From Geobacillus thermocatenulatus (GTDB taxonomy: Bacteria > Bacillota > Bacilli > Bacillales > Anoxybacillaceae): a DNA stretch of 64,000 nt. Under the pieces are notes generated by a model. The model saw nothing but the letters and a program-made list of their open reading frames with translations. It was not told where the DNA came from and searched no databases. A program made the position numbers and the translations under genes. Of the stretch, positions 63,729-64,000 are shown one piece after another; within the stretch, counting starts at the first letter, position 1; each line of letters starts with the position of its first letter. The stretch covers positions 931,164-995,163 of the forward strand of contig NZ_NEWK01000002.1 in NCBI RefSeq assembly GCF_002217655.1. The letters run 5' to 3'.

Positions 63729-64000
63729 CTATCCTTTCGGGCGGAACAAGAGCGCCCCGATAAACCCAAAGACGATCGCCGCGGAGATGCCGGCGCTCGT
63801 CACTTCAAACATGCCGGTCAATACGCCGATAATGCCGTGTTTTTCCGCCTCTTGCATCGCGCCGTGAACGAGCGCGTTTCCAAAGCTCGTAATCGGAATC
63901 GTCGCCCCGGCGCCGGCAAAATCAATGAGTGGCTCATACAAACCGAATCCATCCAAAATCGCCCCGACAACGACGAGAATCGTCAACGTATGCGCAGGTG
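63729..64000 (-). CDS. spoVAE: Stage V sporulation protein AE (partial at window edge)
   Basis: The last 90 residues of the membrane protein SpoVAE(b): [40 protein letters not shown] and a terminal RPKG. The start lies beyond base 64000. Part of the channel for dipicolinic acid. The order spoVAE-DUF1657-yetF matches the SpoVA2 type operon linked to spore heat resistance. Confidence 0.92.
   Translation of the reverse strand, partial: PAHTLTILVVVGAILDGFGLYEPLIDFAGAGATIPITSFGNALVHGAMQEAEKHGIIGVLTGMFEVTSAGISAAIVFGFIGALLFRPKG

Overview
The window is chromosomal DNA of a thermophilic, spore-forming Bacillaceae, most likely Geobacillus (kaustophilus/thermoleovorans/stearothermophilus group). The evidence is GC-rich third codon positions in most genes, strong GGAGG ribosome sites, spore genes (sspD, kinE, spoVIF, a SpoVA-type operon), Bacillus-type S-box and L-box riboswitches, and gene orders shared with Bacillus subtilis (kinE-ogt-mtn; yjcF-yjcG-yjcH-metI-metC).

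Layout. 1-2223: acetyltransferase (cut by the window edge) and an M3 peptidase. 2224-4200: AT-rich accessory patch with an ISL3-type MITE carrying a perfect 8-bp target duplication, a 241-bp hairpin-rich repeat, a piece of an IS982-type transposase and two orphan genes. 4222-10785: lysine-riboswitch-controlled permease, S9 peptidase, Rossmann protein, PduL, MarR regulator, ZIP metal transporter. 10832-22694: complete methionine salvage region, mtnE / S-box / mtnWXBD on the minus strand and mtnU / S-box / mtnK-mtnA on the plus strand. The mtnKA transcript runs with overlapping genes into a sugar-type ABC importer that I infer takes up methylthioribose. 22749-28751: second copy of the hairpin-rich repeat, ogt, kinE, a B12-binding radical SAM protein, three overlapping tiny genes and a dehydrogenase remnant. 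28792-35383: LacI-controlled carbohydrate operon (glycosidase, binding protein, two permeases). 35421-37464: sspD followed by a wrecked sigI-rsgI locus with a TnpB-only IS605-type element inside it. 37880-49749: APC amino acid transporter, DUF485/acetate symporter pair, three-gene N-succinyl-amino-acid racemase pathway, split ThrE exporter, lipid kinase, murB.

50064-54380 is an AT-rich foreign island bounded by decayed insertion sequences (ISLre2, IS982, probably IS1380) and lying beside tRNA-Val(GAC). It holds two paralogous RmlC-like cupins, an 82-residue small acidic protein, and a frameshifted MFS exporter. I recognise no described system with this make-up; it is the best candidate for something new in the window. 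54806-64000: HD-GYP protein, S-box metI-metC, yjcH-yjcG-yjcF (yjcG frameshifted), spore genes, a thioredoxin-like protein, and the end of a spoVAE-DUF1657-yetF operon.

Three reading-frame breaks (MFS exporter, yjcG, rsgI remnant) all fall in runs of A, so either slippage mutation or sequencing error must be considered before calling any of them true pseudogenes.
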